Under the pieces are notes generated by a model, which was given only the letters and a program-made list of their open reading frames with translations, made no database searches and was not told the origin of the DNA. A stretch of 64,000 nt of DNA from Megalobrama amblycephala (Eukaryota; Chordata; Actinopteri; Cypriniformes; Xenocyprididae): positions 2,119,501 to 2,183,500 of the forward strand of contig NC_063051.1 in assembly GCF_018812025.1 (NCBI RefSeq), given 5' to 3'. Position 1 is the first letter of the stretch. Every line of letters starts with the position of its first letter. A program made the translations under genes and the position numbers. Shown in pieces: positions 47,952 to 58,940 of the stretch.

Positions 47952-48067
47952 TGGATCTCGTGTCGATGGGCATCACTAAACCCGTCGATCTTCAGACGTC
48001 CTCCCATGGGACTCACGTCACCTTCAGCAGCTCAGGTGGAGGTCGAGCTCCTCAGTCTGAACCATTT
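47952..48067 (+). other. unexplained exon-like stretch
   Basis: Preceded by a good acceptor (GTTTCCATCCTGTCGCAG) and followed by a possible donor (TTT|GTAAAA). The frame between reads DLVSMGITKPVDLQTSSH then FSSSGGGRAPQSEP, with G or C at most third positions, unlike the AT-rich flanks. No protein family was recognised. It may be an orphan or decayed exon, or a lone conserved element. Confidence 0.3.
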
Positions 48068-48069
48068 GT

Positions 48070-49344
48070 AAAAGCACAATCATGTAGGCGACCCATGAAC
48101 CCTGCATGCCTCATTAATCAATGGAGAATAATGAGAACTAGCAGAAGACACGGCTTCGTTGATTATAACAAGAGTGTTTTAGTTTTGTTGCATTGCTTGC
48201 TGTGTTGATACAGCATGATATTTTGGATCAAAGAGTATATCGTATGCAGAAATAACAGCCATGATGAGATTAGACTGACTATGAAACACTATTATAGAAG
48301 CTGTTGTTGGGGTTTATATGATCATATGGTCTTTTTTTTTTACTTATCTCTTGCAAATGTCCTGTCTAATTGAATGGTTTCAAAGGGGAGCTGGTGAATG
48401 ATAAGTTTGGTTGGATGGAACAATTTTTGCACAATATTTTGCATCCTCCAAACTGTCAGAAAAAGCCAAAATAATCATCAAAAGAATTAAAAACATGATA
48501 TATGTTTTAAAGGTCATTTTTGAGCAAAACAACATGTTAATATACAAATTCACATAGCTATGTTTCCAAATTTAACTTAAATTAAATTGGAATATGGCAT
48601 AAAACATTTGAGAATTAAGCAGTTTCCATCCATTTTTGGGATTAGAAACGTTTTAGTTGGATGTTAATCTAACACTTTATATGTTACTATTTGTTTCAGA
48701 ACATTCAGAGAACATTTAAAAGTATGTTTTGAACATTTAGAAGACATTCAGAAAGTATTTTCTTGTAAAATGTACTCCAGTATTCTTTATTTACAACTTT
48801 GAAAAACATTTTTAAGGTTCTTTCCTAAAACATGTTCACTGTTCTGAAAGAGATCTGGAGAGATGTGGCAGCATTATCTGTTCTGGAGCTTCATCTTCAG
48901 CAGATGGAGGATTCAGCGTTTCTTTGCTGTTTGGTGTTTGTTATTGGAGAGCCGTGTGGAAAGAAACGCCAACGGTTCAGTTGTGCAGAAGAGAAGAAAA
49001 GACTTTCCATTTTTGGTTCGTCTTTTATATTTCTATTGTCTTTTCAACCTTCAAAACCTCTGATTGTACTAATGTCATTTGTTAAACTATCTGTAGGAGG
49101 TTTAACTGGTCACCATTTAGTTTTTTACCATTTTAATCAATTTTTTTGGGTGATTGTTTTCAAACATTGGAGCGCACTGACTTTGTATTCATGGACAAAC
49201 TACAGATCCCTGTTTTTAGATTCTTGGAGTTTTATAGGACATTTTGTCCTAAAAGTTTTTAAAAGCATACTAATTTTGTGTGATGATGATTTCACTTTTG
49301 ATGTAATATTCAAATTTGTGCACATTGTAAAAAAATTATATGAT
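48070..49344 (+). other. intergenic sequence with an unsupported long frame
   Basis: A 172-codon frame at 48832-49350 begins MFTVLKEIWRDVA, but has no recognisable domain, no splice logic and strong Phe/Leu bias from T-rich DNA. I do not call it a gene. The rest is AT-rich. Confidence 0.4.
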
Positions 49345-50330
49345 CAATAAGTCATGACAACATGTTTTCACATTACTTTTACTCATCAAAATAAGTTAAA
49401 TAATTTTTTTTGTTATACAAGATTCAACTCATTTTTTAATTAAATAAAAGTCAGTTTAATATAATTTAAGTTGAAATGACTTAAACAGCCAAGTTGATTG
49501 TACTTAATCTAAGGCAGTGACTTTTTTACAGTGCATATTTATGCAAATTACAAACATCTTGTTATTCATAAGTTTGCATGGGTTAAGTCACAATATTTTC
49601 TTATTTTTGTGTATTTTAAAACAACATTCAAATTTTATGCATTTATTTTTAATTAAAGGTTTGCTTAATTTTTTTTTTTTCATGACTTCTAAATCATAAT
49701 AAGTCATGATAACATGTTTTTACATTACTTTAACTCATCAAAATAAGCAATTTTCCTTATTTTTATAAGTTTTATAAGATTCTACTCATTTTTTAAAGTC
49801 AGTTTAGTATAATTTAAGTTGATTGTACTTAATTTAAGGCAGTGACTTTTTTACAGTGCATATTTATGCAAATTACAAACATCTTGTTATTCATAAGTTT
49901 GCATGGGTTAAGTCACAATATTTTCTTATTTTTGTGTATTTTAAAACAACATTCAAATTTTATGCATTTATTTTTAATTAAAGGTTTGCTTAATTTGTTT
50001 TTTTTCATGACTTCTAAATCATAATAAGTCATGCCAACATGTTTTTACATTACTTTAACTCATCAAAATAAGCAATTTTCCTTATTTTTATAAGTTTTAT
50101 AAGATTCTACTCATTTTTTTAAAGTCAGTTTAGTATCATTTAAGTTGATTGTACTTAATTTAAGGCAGCAACTTTTTTACGGTGCATATTTTTGCATGGG
50201 GTAGCATGGGTTAAGTCACAATATTTTCTTTTTTTTGTGTGTATTTTAAAACGACATTAAAATTTAATAAATATAATAATAATTTATTTTAATTAAAGGT
50301 TTGCTTAGGGCTTACATTTGACTGTATAGG
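49345..50330. repeat. three-copy tandem duplication, about 325-350-base units
   Basis: The units start AATAAGTCATGACAACATG near 49347 and near 49699 and 50025, and share AGGCAGTGACTTTTTTACAG and CATGGGTTAAGTCACAATAT. Copies 1 and 2 are nearly identical through TTGCATGGG to AAAGGTTTGC. The 60-codon twin frames in them are by-products. Confidence 0.88.
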
Positions 50331-50387
50331 CGACTTAACTGGTCAATAATTCCAATATTTTCACCATTTTCACTCTTTTAGTGATAG

Positions 50388-50390
<3 letters not shown>

Positions 50391-50455
<65 letters not shown>
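50391..50455. repeat. (TA)n microsatellite
   Basis: About 65 bases of pure AT dinucleotide repeat in intergenic DNA. Confidence 0.95.
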
Positions 50456-50461
<6 letters not shown>

Positions 50462-51295
50462 TAAAGAATGTAAATGACTTAAGATTTGTTTATTTCCAAT
50501 GACTTTCCCGGGTCTAAATCACACTTTTAAAATTCCAGATTGTCCAAGAATCTTACTATAAAAGATTAATCAGTGACGCTATTCTAAATAAAATGCTCGC
50601 TTTATCAAAATATCATATCTGAAATACTTTCCTTTTCAGCTCTCAACAAAGCCATCTCTGTAAATATACAGTAAGTGTGTTTTATTTCACATGTCCATCA
50701 GCAGTGTCAGGCTATGATTTATATTATATGTTTTCCATCATCACAGAAGCGCTGTTACAGGATGATGGCGATGAACACGCACAACCTGAACGGACTCATT
50801 GTTAGATGAGATGTTGTCATGGCAACACAAACCAGAAGAGATGAGAAGCATAACACGTCTCCACCTGACAAACACGCTCTATTGATGAATTCTTTGCAGA
50901 ACTTCTTCTGATAATTAAGGTTTTCTTTATGTTCCTCTAGCGCTGACCAGAAAACAGATGTTTGTAGTATTTGTTGTCCATCTTATATTTAATTTAGTGA
51001 TTTTTAGGCTTTCGCTCATGGGGAAAAGGTGAAATAACACATTGATTCACACTGCACTCAGGCCTTGATCAATAATACATCCATCCATCAATACTGTCAT
51101 ATTCCCCTGTGTGAGAGTTCACATCCAACCATCTGCATCAGTACAGTGACAGAGAGGTTTGATCTGGATGTGTTTACACTGCAGACAAGAGCCAGATAGT
51201 GTATATATAGTTTTTATGAGTTCATGCATGAGAATTTTGCTGAAAATTGAGCCCATGATCTTGGCATCGCTAGATGGCGCACAAAAATAAACAAA

Positions 51296-51299
<4 letters not shown>
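50456..51299 (+). other. intergenic, two splice-like segments only
   Basis: CTTTCCTTTTCAG ends at 50639 and a GTAAGT donor lies at 50671, bounding a 31-base segment. A CATCATCACAG acceptor lies near 50747 before a short open stretch ending in TAG or TGA near 50805. These could be tail exons of an unknown transcript or chance. Confidence 0.25.

Positions 51300-51337
<38 letters not shown>
51300..51337. repeat. (GT)n microsatellite
   Basis: About 38 bases of pure GT repeat. Confidence 0.95.
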
Positions 51338-51339
<2 letters not shown>

Positions 51340-51587
51340 TACAGCCCAGGGAAATTGACATTTTCACCCTTTGTTCAAATATTATTAAAAATGTTAAATG
51401 TGTTAAATAGTGTTAAATATTTTGTAATCATATTGCATAGTTGTGATTGGAGTCGATTGTTTTGTTTGTGATAACGCAATTAAACATGACAAATTGTGCG
51501 ATATAATTTTTGTCCAAGCTGTCATACAGAATAATTATGAACACATGCAAAAATGACCAAATATTAATATTAAATATTTGATTATGT

Positions 51588-51659
51588 TGTATTCAATGTT
51601 TGCTTTTTCCTGTCAGCTTTTATATATATAAAATTTGGCAAAAAAAAAGAAAAAAAATA

Positions 51660-51757
<98 letters not shown>

Positions 51758-51834
51758 TTTTTTTTCTTTTTTTTTGCCAAATTTTATATATATAAAAGCT
51801 GACAGGAAAAAGCAAACATTGAATACAACATATT
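51588..51834. repeat. large palindrome with a (TA)n centre
   Basis: The left arm, GTATTCAATGTTTGCTTTTT through AAAATTTGGCAAAAAAAA, is repeated inverted on the right. The centre is about 90 bases of TA. The arms match over about 70 bases, so the block could extrude as a cruciform. The right edge of another TA array at 52268 shares TGCATTTTTTTTGCCAAATT. Confidence 0.9.
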
Positions 51835-51879
51835 CATCAAATAATCCTGAAAAAAAATATTGTACACAAATATTTTGTA

Positions 51880-52177
51880 CAATTGTACACATTAAATGTT
51901 TCTTGAGCAGCAGATCAGCATATTAGAATGATTTCTGAAGGATCATGTGACACTGAAGACTGGAGTAATGATGCTGAAAATTCAGCTTTGCATCACAGAA
52001 ATAAATTACTTTGTGAAATATATTCAAATAGAAAACAGTTATTTTAAATTGTAATAATATTTCACAATATTACTGTTTTTACTGTATTTTTAATTAAATA
52101 AATGTAGCCTTGGTGAGCAGACGAAACTTCTTTTAAAAACATTAAAAATCTTAGTGGTTCCAAACTTTTGGACTGTA

Positions 52178-52178
<1 letters not shown>
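51880..52178. mobile_element. MITE fragment of the 23308/38822 family
   Basis: Contains AGAATGATTTCTGAAGGATC, GATGCTGAAAATTCAGCTTT and the right end CCAAACTTTTGGACTGTACTG. It borders the TA run starting at about 52180. Confidence 0.8.

Positions 52179-52179
<1 letters not shown>

Positions 52180-52270
<91 letters not shown>
52180..52270. repeat. (TA)n microsatellite
   Basis: About 90 bases of pure TA repeat ending TATGCATTTTTTTTGCC. Confidence 0.95.
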
Positions 52271-52272
<2 letters not shown>

Positions 52273-52688
52273 TTTTTTTTGCCAAATTTTGTCAGATAAA
52301 TACCTTAACCAAGTGTAGTTTTGTTCTTCCCTCATATTTTAAATTTTAACCTAGGCTACAATAATATGTGAGCAACATGTACATGTTTGTATTTTTGAGA
52401 GAATTATGTATATGCATAGCTTTTGAAAAAAAAAATACACTGAAATAAGGCCTCAAAACACATATTAAATATTTTTTCACAAGACTTTTGTGAACTGTAT
52501 ATTTTAGTCAAGAGTTTTTTCTTCAAAATGATGTTAAAATCATTCTGCCTACTTGGTCACATAAAACAATGTATTAATTTAAAATTTATAAGACACTTAA
52601 TATAAAATATTTTCCTCATATTTGATGGTTTAATCAAACTTGTAAGGACATTAAAAACAAGTATCCCCTCCAGACATCACTACTATAT

Positions 52689-53077
52689 GTGACCCTGGAC
52701 CACGAAACCAGTCATAAGGGTCAATTTCTTGAAAAATTTTTAAATAACAATTTGTTAAGATAGGACAATATTTGGCCGAGATACAACTATTTGAAAATCT
52801 GGAATCTGAGGGTGCAAAAAAATCTAAATATTGAGAAAATCACCTTTAAAATTGTCCAAATGAAGTCCTTAGCAATGCATATCCACTCACAAAAATACAT
52901 TTTTCATATATTTATGGTAGGAAATGTACAAAATATCTTCATGGAACATGATCTTAATATCCTAATGATTTTTGGCATAAAAGAAAAATTGATAATTTTG
53001 ACCCATACAATGTATTGTTACTATTACTACAAATATACTTGTGTGACTTATGACTGGTTTTGTGGTCCAGGGTCACA
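52689..53077. mobile_element. MITE with TGTGACCCTGGACCAC ends
   Basis: The left is GTGACCCTGGACCACGAAAC then CAGTCATAAG. The right is CTTATGACTGGTTTTGTGGT then CCAGGGTCAC. The terminal inverted repeat is about 30 bases and total length about 390. No ORF. This end is common in fish genomes. Confidence 0.85.
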
Positions 53078-53079
53078 CA

Positions 53080-54107
53080 CATATATATGGTTAAATACAG
53101 TTTTAAAAAGTCATATATTCTCATATTTACTTTTTTTTTTTTTTTTTGTAATGTTTGAGAAGTATTAATGTTAAAGGTTTGCTGTTTTTATCTGACTTTT
53201 TTCATAGTGTGATTTTTGGTGAATTGTATTGAATCCAAATAGTGTCAGCTTGAATATAACAATCATATTCATTAATTTTAACGTCTGTCAAGGGTTAAAA
53301 TGTTCTGAAAGCATCATAAGGTCTTTTCTGAATATCTTTGTTTACTGACTGCAAAAAAATGATGTATTTTCTTTTGTCTTGTTTTCCATCTATAAATTCT
53401 TAAATCAAGATACATTTACTGGAAAATCAAAATGACTTCAGATAATAAAGTTTTGTTTACTGAAAAAAATCATCAAAATAATAATAAAAACATTGTCTGT
53501 GGGGTCAGAAAAATAAACTAATTTTTTTTCTTGTTTTAAGCACAAACTCACTTAATTTTGATCAGTTTGTCAGTAAACAACACTTAATCTTCAGTCATTT
53601 AGCATTAGCAGTAAATGCTGTAAACAGAGTCTTGCTCCTCGCTCGCTCTGAGTGTCGGCTCCGGCAGGTGTGATGTGTGTTGATGCATCTGAGATTGCTC
53701 TTGATTTGATTAGCAGGGTCTGGAGCAGCTCTCGTGTGTCCCAGGAGACATTGCTGCTGCTGTCTGGAAACAAACACACGAGGAGCTTCAGTATGACGAG
53801 CACGCAGCGGGGGGAGTCTGGATCTACCGGCTCGTGATGGAGGGCTTGATGTGTTTCTTTGTGCTGTGGATGGGTTTTTAAGTAGGGTTATCTGGTTACT
53901 CCTTTGACATCTGCAGATTACGCTGTGAGACCTCAAACACTCGACACTAGAGTCTGATCATGACTCGCCTGTGATGAGCTTTGATTTAACTCAGTCTCTC
54001 CACATGGTTCTACAAAGGAAATATTATCTGATGCACTACAGTTTTTGTTCTGGTTATATTCCCAAAGCTTTAAAAGCCAAAACCCCTTTAAAACCAGCTA
54101 ACAGGTC
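53080..54107 (+). other. intergenic, with a GC-richer patch at 53630-53840
   Basis: The patch has CpG steps and short frames on both strands but no recognisable protein or splice pattern. Possibly a regulatory island upstream of kcnq2. Surroundings are AT-rich. Confidence 0.35.
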
Positions 54108-54201
54108 AGGGCTGCGTTTCCCAAAAGCCCATTGAGACCATTGGTGGCAATTGTTCTGTGATCAACTTAAGCTTACGATGCTTTTGGGAAACGCAGCCCA
54201 G
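54108..54201. mobile_element. very short MITE
   Basis: The ends GGGCTGCGTTTCCCAAAAGC and GCTTTTGGGAAACGCAGCCC are perfect inverses, 92-94 bases in all. Confidence 0.85.
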
Positions 54202-54510
54202 GCTGGTTTAAGATGTTCGATATCTGCACTTTAAGAAAAACTGACAAGGTGCTGGTGATTTTCTGCCAGGATATTATCCATTAGTTTGACTGACATTTCC
54301 TTTAACCCTAAAACACAATGAAATACATAATTCAAAATATAAAATATTGAAAATTCACAGTACATCAGTCCCTGTTTTTACAGCAGTGTGAGAGGAAACT
54401 TCTCAATAGGAACCAATTCAGTTAAATAGCCTACAATTAAATAATAAAAGTTCCTACCTGCTGAAATAACCTTTAAAACAACCTAAACTGCTCAATGAAC
54501 ACTATAAACA

Positions 54511-55686
54511 ATGCAGGGTTGAAAATGGACAAACCCAGCAATTGGGTCATGTAGTAATGTTTAATCAATATTTGAGTTCAAGGTGCAATATGTAATATTT
54601 TTGCAGTAAAATATCCAAAAACCACTAGGCCAGTGTTATATATTTTGTTCACTTGAGTACATACAATATCCCAAATGTTTGCAACTATTTGTAAATCGTG
54701 AGAAAATTGCAATTTTAATCAAGGCTCCGGGACGTGTGAGGAGTCGCCTGTCAATGGCGTCATACCCGCGTTACCCTCGGTTTCCGGTTTTATTTTGTAG
54801 AAACCATGGAAACACCAAAGACGCATTAAATTATTACATGTTTTAATAGTCAAGGGAACAACTGTTTTGATATATTTGTAGACAGAAAACTAATTATTGT
54901 TATATAGCTCAACAACACGTTTAGTCTTATCGTTTAAATCTAATGTTCTTGATGTTTTGTGAGTAAGTTACCATGCTTTACCATGCCTCAGAGAAAAACA
55001 CTATTTTGTCAAGTAGCTAACATAGCATAATCAGATGCAGCTTTATTTTTAGTAACAGTAATACAGAATTTTCTCCATCATACAATACGTTTTAAAATTA
55101 ATTGCATGACATTTATCAACACAATCATCCAGCATAAATATGATATTGTAAAATCGATCTATCTTACTGCAGTGTGTAACAGTGTCTCACAGCAGCCGCC
55201 GAGCGAACGCACAGAGTAACGTTATAACACCATTTTCAACACTCTCAAATGTATCTAATATGATAAACAGAGCTGCGTTACCTCATACTCATGACCGGAA
55301 AAGCGGAAGCGGCGCCGGCGACTGTGTCATAATAAAAGTCCCGCTGCTCGTGAGGCGTGTGTTGATCAATCGCTCCAGCTCCTCGTTCAGCTCCACAACA
55401 CTCGCTCCTGCTCTGCTTCACACTACAGTAACGTTAATAATCACATCCATGAGCATGATTTATTCCCGAGTCCAATCCTGAATGTTTCCACCGGCTGTGA
55501 GGTGAAGATCACATGTCCCAAGATTCCGCGCTCAAACTTGGCGTCATCAAGCTACGCCTTTGTTTTGAATAGGCTTCTAGCGACCTCTAGCGGACAGAAA
55601 ATATTACGTATTGCACCAGCAGGTTGGGCAAACATTTAACCCAACCGCTGGGTTTGTTAATTTTTAGCCCAACATTTTTTAGAGTA
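54511..55686. mobile_element. GGGTTAAA-family element split by another MITE
   Basis: Left piece: GGGTTGAAAATGGACAAACC through TTTGAGTTCA. Right piece: AGCAGGTTGGGCAAACATTT through TTTTTTAGAGTA. Between them (54576-55620) is an element with ends AGGTGCAATATGTAATATTT and AATATTACGTATTGCACC. The inner element holds a CpG-richer patch near 55190-55400. Confidence 0.7.
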
Positions 55687-55730
55687 GTCTAGGCTGGTTT
55701 TAGAGGGGTTTGAGATGACCAGTTAAGTAA

Positions 55731-56295
55731 CACTCTAAAAAATGTTGGGTTAAAAATGGACAAACCCAGAGACTGGGTTAAATGTTTGCCCAACCTGCTG
55801 GGTAGTTTTATTTAACTCAACTATTGTTTAAAATTACTGTAGGCTATCACTTCCTTAAAAGTCAAGTCAAGTCAAGTCACCTTTATTTATATAGCGCTTT
55901 TTACAATGCAGATTGTGTCAAAGCAGCTTTACATTGATAACTGGTACATAATTTGGCTGCACAGCAGCTCTTAAAGAATAGTGTCAATGCAGGCAGATCA
56001 AAGCACTGTTGAATAAATGTCAAGAATACTATTGAATATCAAATGTCAAGTGTCCCCAACTAAGCAAGCCAAAGGCGACAGCGGCAAGGAACCCAAACTC
56101 CATCAGGTGACATCAGGTGGCAAACAGGTGGCAAATAGGTGTTAAGATGGAGAAAAAAAAAACCTTGGGAGAAACCAGGCTAAAAACTACTTGTGCACAC
56201 ATTTAACCCAACCACTATGTTAAAACAACATAAACATTGGATTTGTCCATTTTCAACCAAACTTGGGTTGTTTTTAACCCAGTATTTTTTAGAGT
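55731..56295. mobile_element. GGGTTAAA-family element with an internal insertion
   Basis: The ends are CACTCTAAAAAATGTTGGGT and AGTATTTTTTAGAGT. An unrelated repeat (55862-56190) sits inside, with TTTATTTATATAGCGCTTTT, GTGTCAAAGCAGCTTTACA and GGCGACAGCGGCAAGGAACC, a conserved fish LINE/SINE-like tail. Confidence 0.75.
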
Positions 56296-56299
56296 TTAT

Positions 56300-56830
56300 G
56301 CAAATTTATCAGTCAAAACCAGATACAGAACAAAAAGAACATCATTTATGACTGTAAGGTTGTGTAAGATTCTTGCTATTGACACCCAAAACAGGTCTAA
56401 TTTCCTTCTCATTGAACGGAAACAACTACACAAAACAGGCCTATATGCTTCAGTGAGTGTGCAGTTGTTTCCGTTCAAGACTACAGCTTTTTCCTTCAAC
56501 TTGCACTTCTGCAGGTTTGGTGTTGAGGCACTTCTCAACAACAAAAACCAGTTCTCCAGGGACAGTCGAACCTACAAAGAAAAAATATTCAACATTATAA
56601 TATAAAATAAAGTCTGTGTTTGACCTTTATTCTTGCTCAAACCAAGAGGATCGACCCTGGGAAAATGTACAATGAGGAATTTTTTTCAGTTTTTTTTCAG
56701 TTTTTGGCACAAAAACAAATAATCAATTTAGGGAAAATGTTAAACCAGCAAAAGATGCTGTGCTGGTCTTACTACAGGTCTCATTTCCTTCTCAACACCA
56801 AAACAAGCTCGAACCTGTGTGTGTATGTGT
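56300..56830 (+). other. intergenic DNA upstream of kcnq2
   Basis: No gene recognised. A small inverted pair, GAACGGAAACAACTAC and GTAGTTTCCGTTC-like, lies near 56414-56480. AT-rich until the (GA)n run. Confidence 0.4.
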
Positions 56831-56990
56831 GGAGAGAGAGAGAGAGAGAGAGAGACTGCAGATCGTCTTCGCATCGCTATTGGCTTCTTGTTCCTCCGCG
56901 CGCCCTCAGCGCCGCGCACCTCTCGCGCGCAGTGATGCTCGCACCTGGCGAAGGGCGGAAGACCCGCAGCATCAGCAGCAGCGGATCTCC

Positions 56991-57071
56991 ATGACGACAG
57001 CACTTCCAGCATGGTGCAGAAATCCCGCAACGGCGGCGTGTATCCCGCCCCGCAGGCCGAGAAGAAGCTGA
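56991..57071 (+). promoter_or_regulatory. upstream ORF overlapping the kcnq2 start
   Basis: An ATG 20 bases before the kcnq2 ATG opens a 26-codon frame, starting [10 protein letters not shown], that ends inside the channel coding region in another frame. Its context (CTCC ATG A) is weaker than that of the main start, so leaky scanning is expected. It would matter only if transcripts begin upstream of it. Confidence 0.4.
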
Positions 57072-57303
57072 AGGTGGGCTTCGTGGGGCTGGAGGCGGGC
57101 GCGACGGAATCGAGCCGAGACGGCGCGCTGCTGATCGCGGGCGCGGAGGCGACGAAGCGCGGCAGCATCTTGAGCAAACAGCGCTCCAGCATCTCCGGGA
57201 AGAGGCCGCCGAAGCGCAACGCGTTCTACCGACGCCTGCAGAATTTCCTCTACAATGTGCTGGAGAGACCGCGCGGATGGGCGTTCATCTACCACGCTTA
57301 CGT
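57011..57303 (+). CDS. kcnq2: kcnq2 first coding exon (Kv7.2 potassium channel N terminus)
   Basis: Kv7.2 forms the slow, non-inactivating neuronal M-current that limits firing, usually with Kv7.3, and is opened by PIP2. This exon gives 97 codons plus two bases: [71 protein letters not shown] and [15 protein letters not shown]. It is the cytoplasmic N terminus up to the first residues of S1. The start [12 protein letters not shown] is diagnostic of KCNQ2 among KCNQ paralogues. The donor is ACGT|GTGAGT at 57304, leaving two bases of the Val codon. The ATG has A at -3 and G at +4, a strong context. Later exons lie beyond the window. Which fish duplicate (a or b) this is cannot be told. Confidence 0.95.
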
Positions 57304-57665
57304 GTGAGTATAACACTGTTCTTCTGCTGCTGGAACCACCAAAACAAAGAGCTTCTGAAAGCTCTCTGTCATCTCCTCCTCACGCGCTTTTGTTCACGCA
57401 CTTGACAGGATGTTTACAGGGTGGCAGGATTGTTCGAGCTGTATATCACTCGAACAAAAGCTTCACTGGAGCTTCTTTAATATGAACAGTCCAGTCTAGA
57501 GCCGTTTCTAGCCAAAAACCCTTTAATGGGTTGTTTAGTGTTGAGGCTCAATACACTGTTCCTTGTGGAAAAGCGCTTCATGTTTAACATGTTTACAGAG
57601 TCTGGTGATAGATGATGATGGGACTTTTCTTCTGGTTGTTTAAAGATTTGTTTATATGAATAGTA
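57304..57665 (+). other. kcnq2: start of kcnq2 intron 1
   Basis: This is non-coding sequence after the donor. The part from about 57475 belongs to a diverged local duplication that resumes after the transposon at 57666-58061. Confidence 0.6.
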
Positions 57666-58061
57666 CATTCTAAAAATGCTGGGTTAAAAACAACCCAGGT
57701 TGGGTTGAAAATGGACAAACCCAGCAGTTGGGTTAAATGTTTGACCAACCTGCTGGGTAGTTTTATTTAACTCAACTATTGTTTAACAATGACTGTATTG
57801 CTTGCTTAAAATGAACCCAAAGTATGTTGGAAATGATCATTTATTGATATGTTTAATGAATAAACAATAAACATTTATTAAATTGCTTATTAATAAATGT
57901 TCACCTTTTGATTATTATTGTTGCCTCTAGTAATTATGTGTCTGATTTTTAATTTCCAACATATTTTGGGTTCATTTTCATTAGTTTTTAAACTGAGCAC
58001 GTTGGGCAAACATTTAACCCAGTCGCTGGGTTTGTCCATTTTTAACCTGACTTGGGTTGTT
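57666..58061. mobile_element. GGGTTAAA-family element, right end truncated
   Basis: Starts CATTCTAAAAATGCTGGGTT and ends GACTTGGGTTGTT, lacking the last bases. It interrupts the local tandem repeat of kcnq2 intron 1. Confidence 0.8.
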
Positions 58062-58940
58062 ATCTGCCACACTTTTGATGTGCATTTTCATGCATTTTAC
58101 AGATGTTTACTTTTTTGGCAACAGAAATTGGTGCATTTTCCATCTGATTGCTAATAATATTATTAAGAAGATTCTTTAAAGCTTTTTAATGATATTAATG
58201 GTTCAGTTTAGAGCCATATTTGCCCAAAGAACTCTTTTGTGGATCATTGTATTGAAACATTGTATTGGGGTTTTTTTTGGGCTTCTATTCCTTGTGGAAA
58301 AGCACTTCATGTTTAAAATGTTTGTTGTAGTAATAGAAAATGATGTGATAGTTTAAATCTCACTCTAAAAGCTTTTTTTAATCTTAATAGTTGGATTTGG
58401 AATCATATATGCCCAAAGAACCCTTCTATACTGCAGTGAATCATTCTGTTCGGGACTTTAGGCTCTTGTTCTTCATGGAAAATTGCTGTTACATGACAAA
58501 AAAACTGTTTTATGCTACACTTTTGATGTGCATTTCATGCATTTTACAGATGATTACTTGTTTTGGCAAAAGAAATTGGTGCATTTTCCTTCTGGTTACT
58601 TATATTATTAAAAAGTTTCTTTAAAGCTTTATTAATAGTTTAGAGTCATATTAGCCCAAAGAAGTCTGGATCATTGTATTAAGTCTCATTGTATTACGTT
58701 TCCTCTGATAGTTTAATATCTCACTCTAAAAAGCTTTGTTTGTTTGAATCATATTTGCCCAAAGAACCCTTTATACTGCAATGAATGGTTCTGTTTGGGA
58801 CTTTAGACTCTTGTTCTTCATTACAAATAACTGTTTTCTGCAACACTTTTGTTGTGCATTTCATGCATTTTACTGATTTCCTTCTGGTTGCTTATATAAT
58901 TTTAAGAAGAAAGCTTTTTTAACAGTAGCTGGGTTTAGTA
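58062..58940. repeat. diverged local duplications in kcnq2 intron 1
   Basis: CACTTTTGATGTGCATTT with TGCATTTTACAGATG recurs near 58069 and 58519, and in altered form near 58846. GCCCAAAGAACCCTT-type strings recur near 58213, 58410 and 58757. Old tandem copies of a unit of several hundred bases. Confidence 0.6.

Larger units (their letters stand above)
56870..57310 (+). promoter_or_regulatory. kcnq2: CpG-rich island and promoter region of kcnq2
   Basis: CpG and GC content rise sharply here against AT-rich flanks, with many GCGC and CGCG steps. The island covers the 5' leader and first exon, as usual for neuronal channel genes. A (GA)n run at about 56831-56853 lies just upstream. The transcription start cannot be fixed from sequence. 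Confidence 0.7.

Noticed and set aside
48832..49350. 172-codon frame starting MFTVLKEIW
   Set aside because: T-rich DNA yields Phe/Leu-rich frames by chance; no family match, no splice sites and no conserved motif.
53652..53936. Opposing short frames in a GC-richer patch
   Set aside because: Both strands are open by base composition; neither shows a known domain or splice pattern.
55182..55481. 99-codon frame inside the MITE at 54576-55620
   Set aside because: It lies within a non-autonomous element and has no transposase-like motif.
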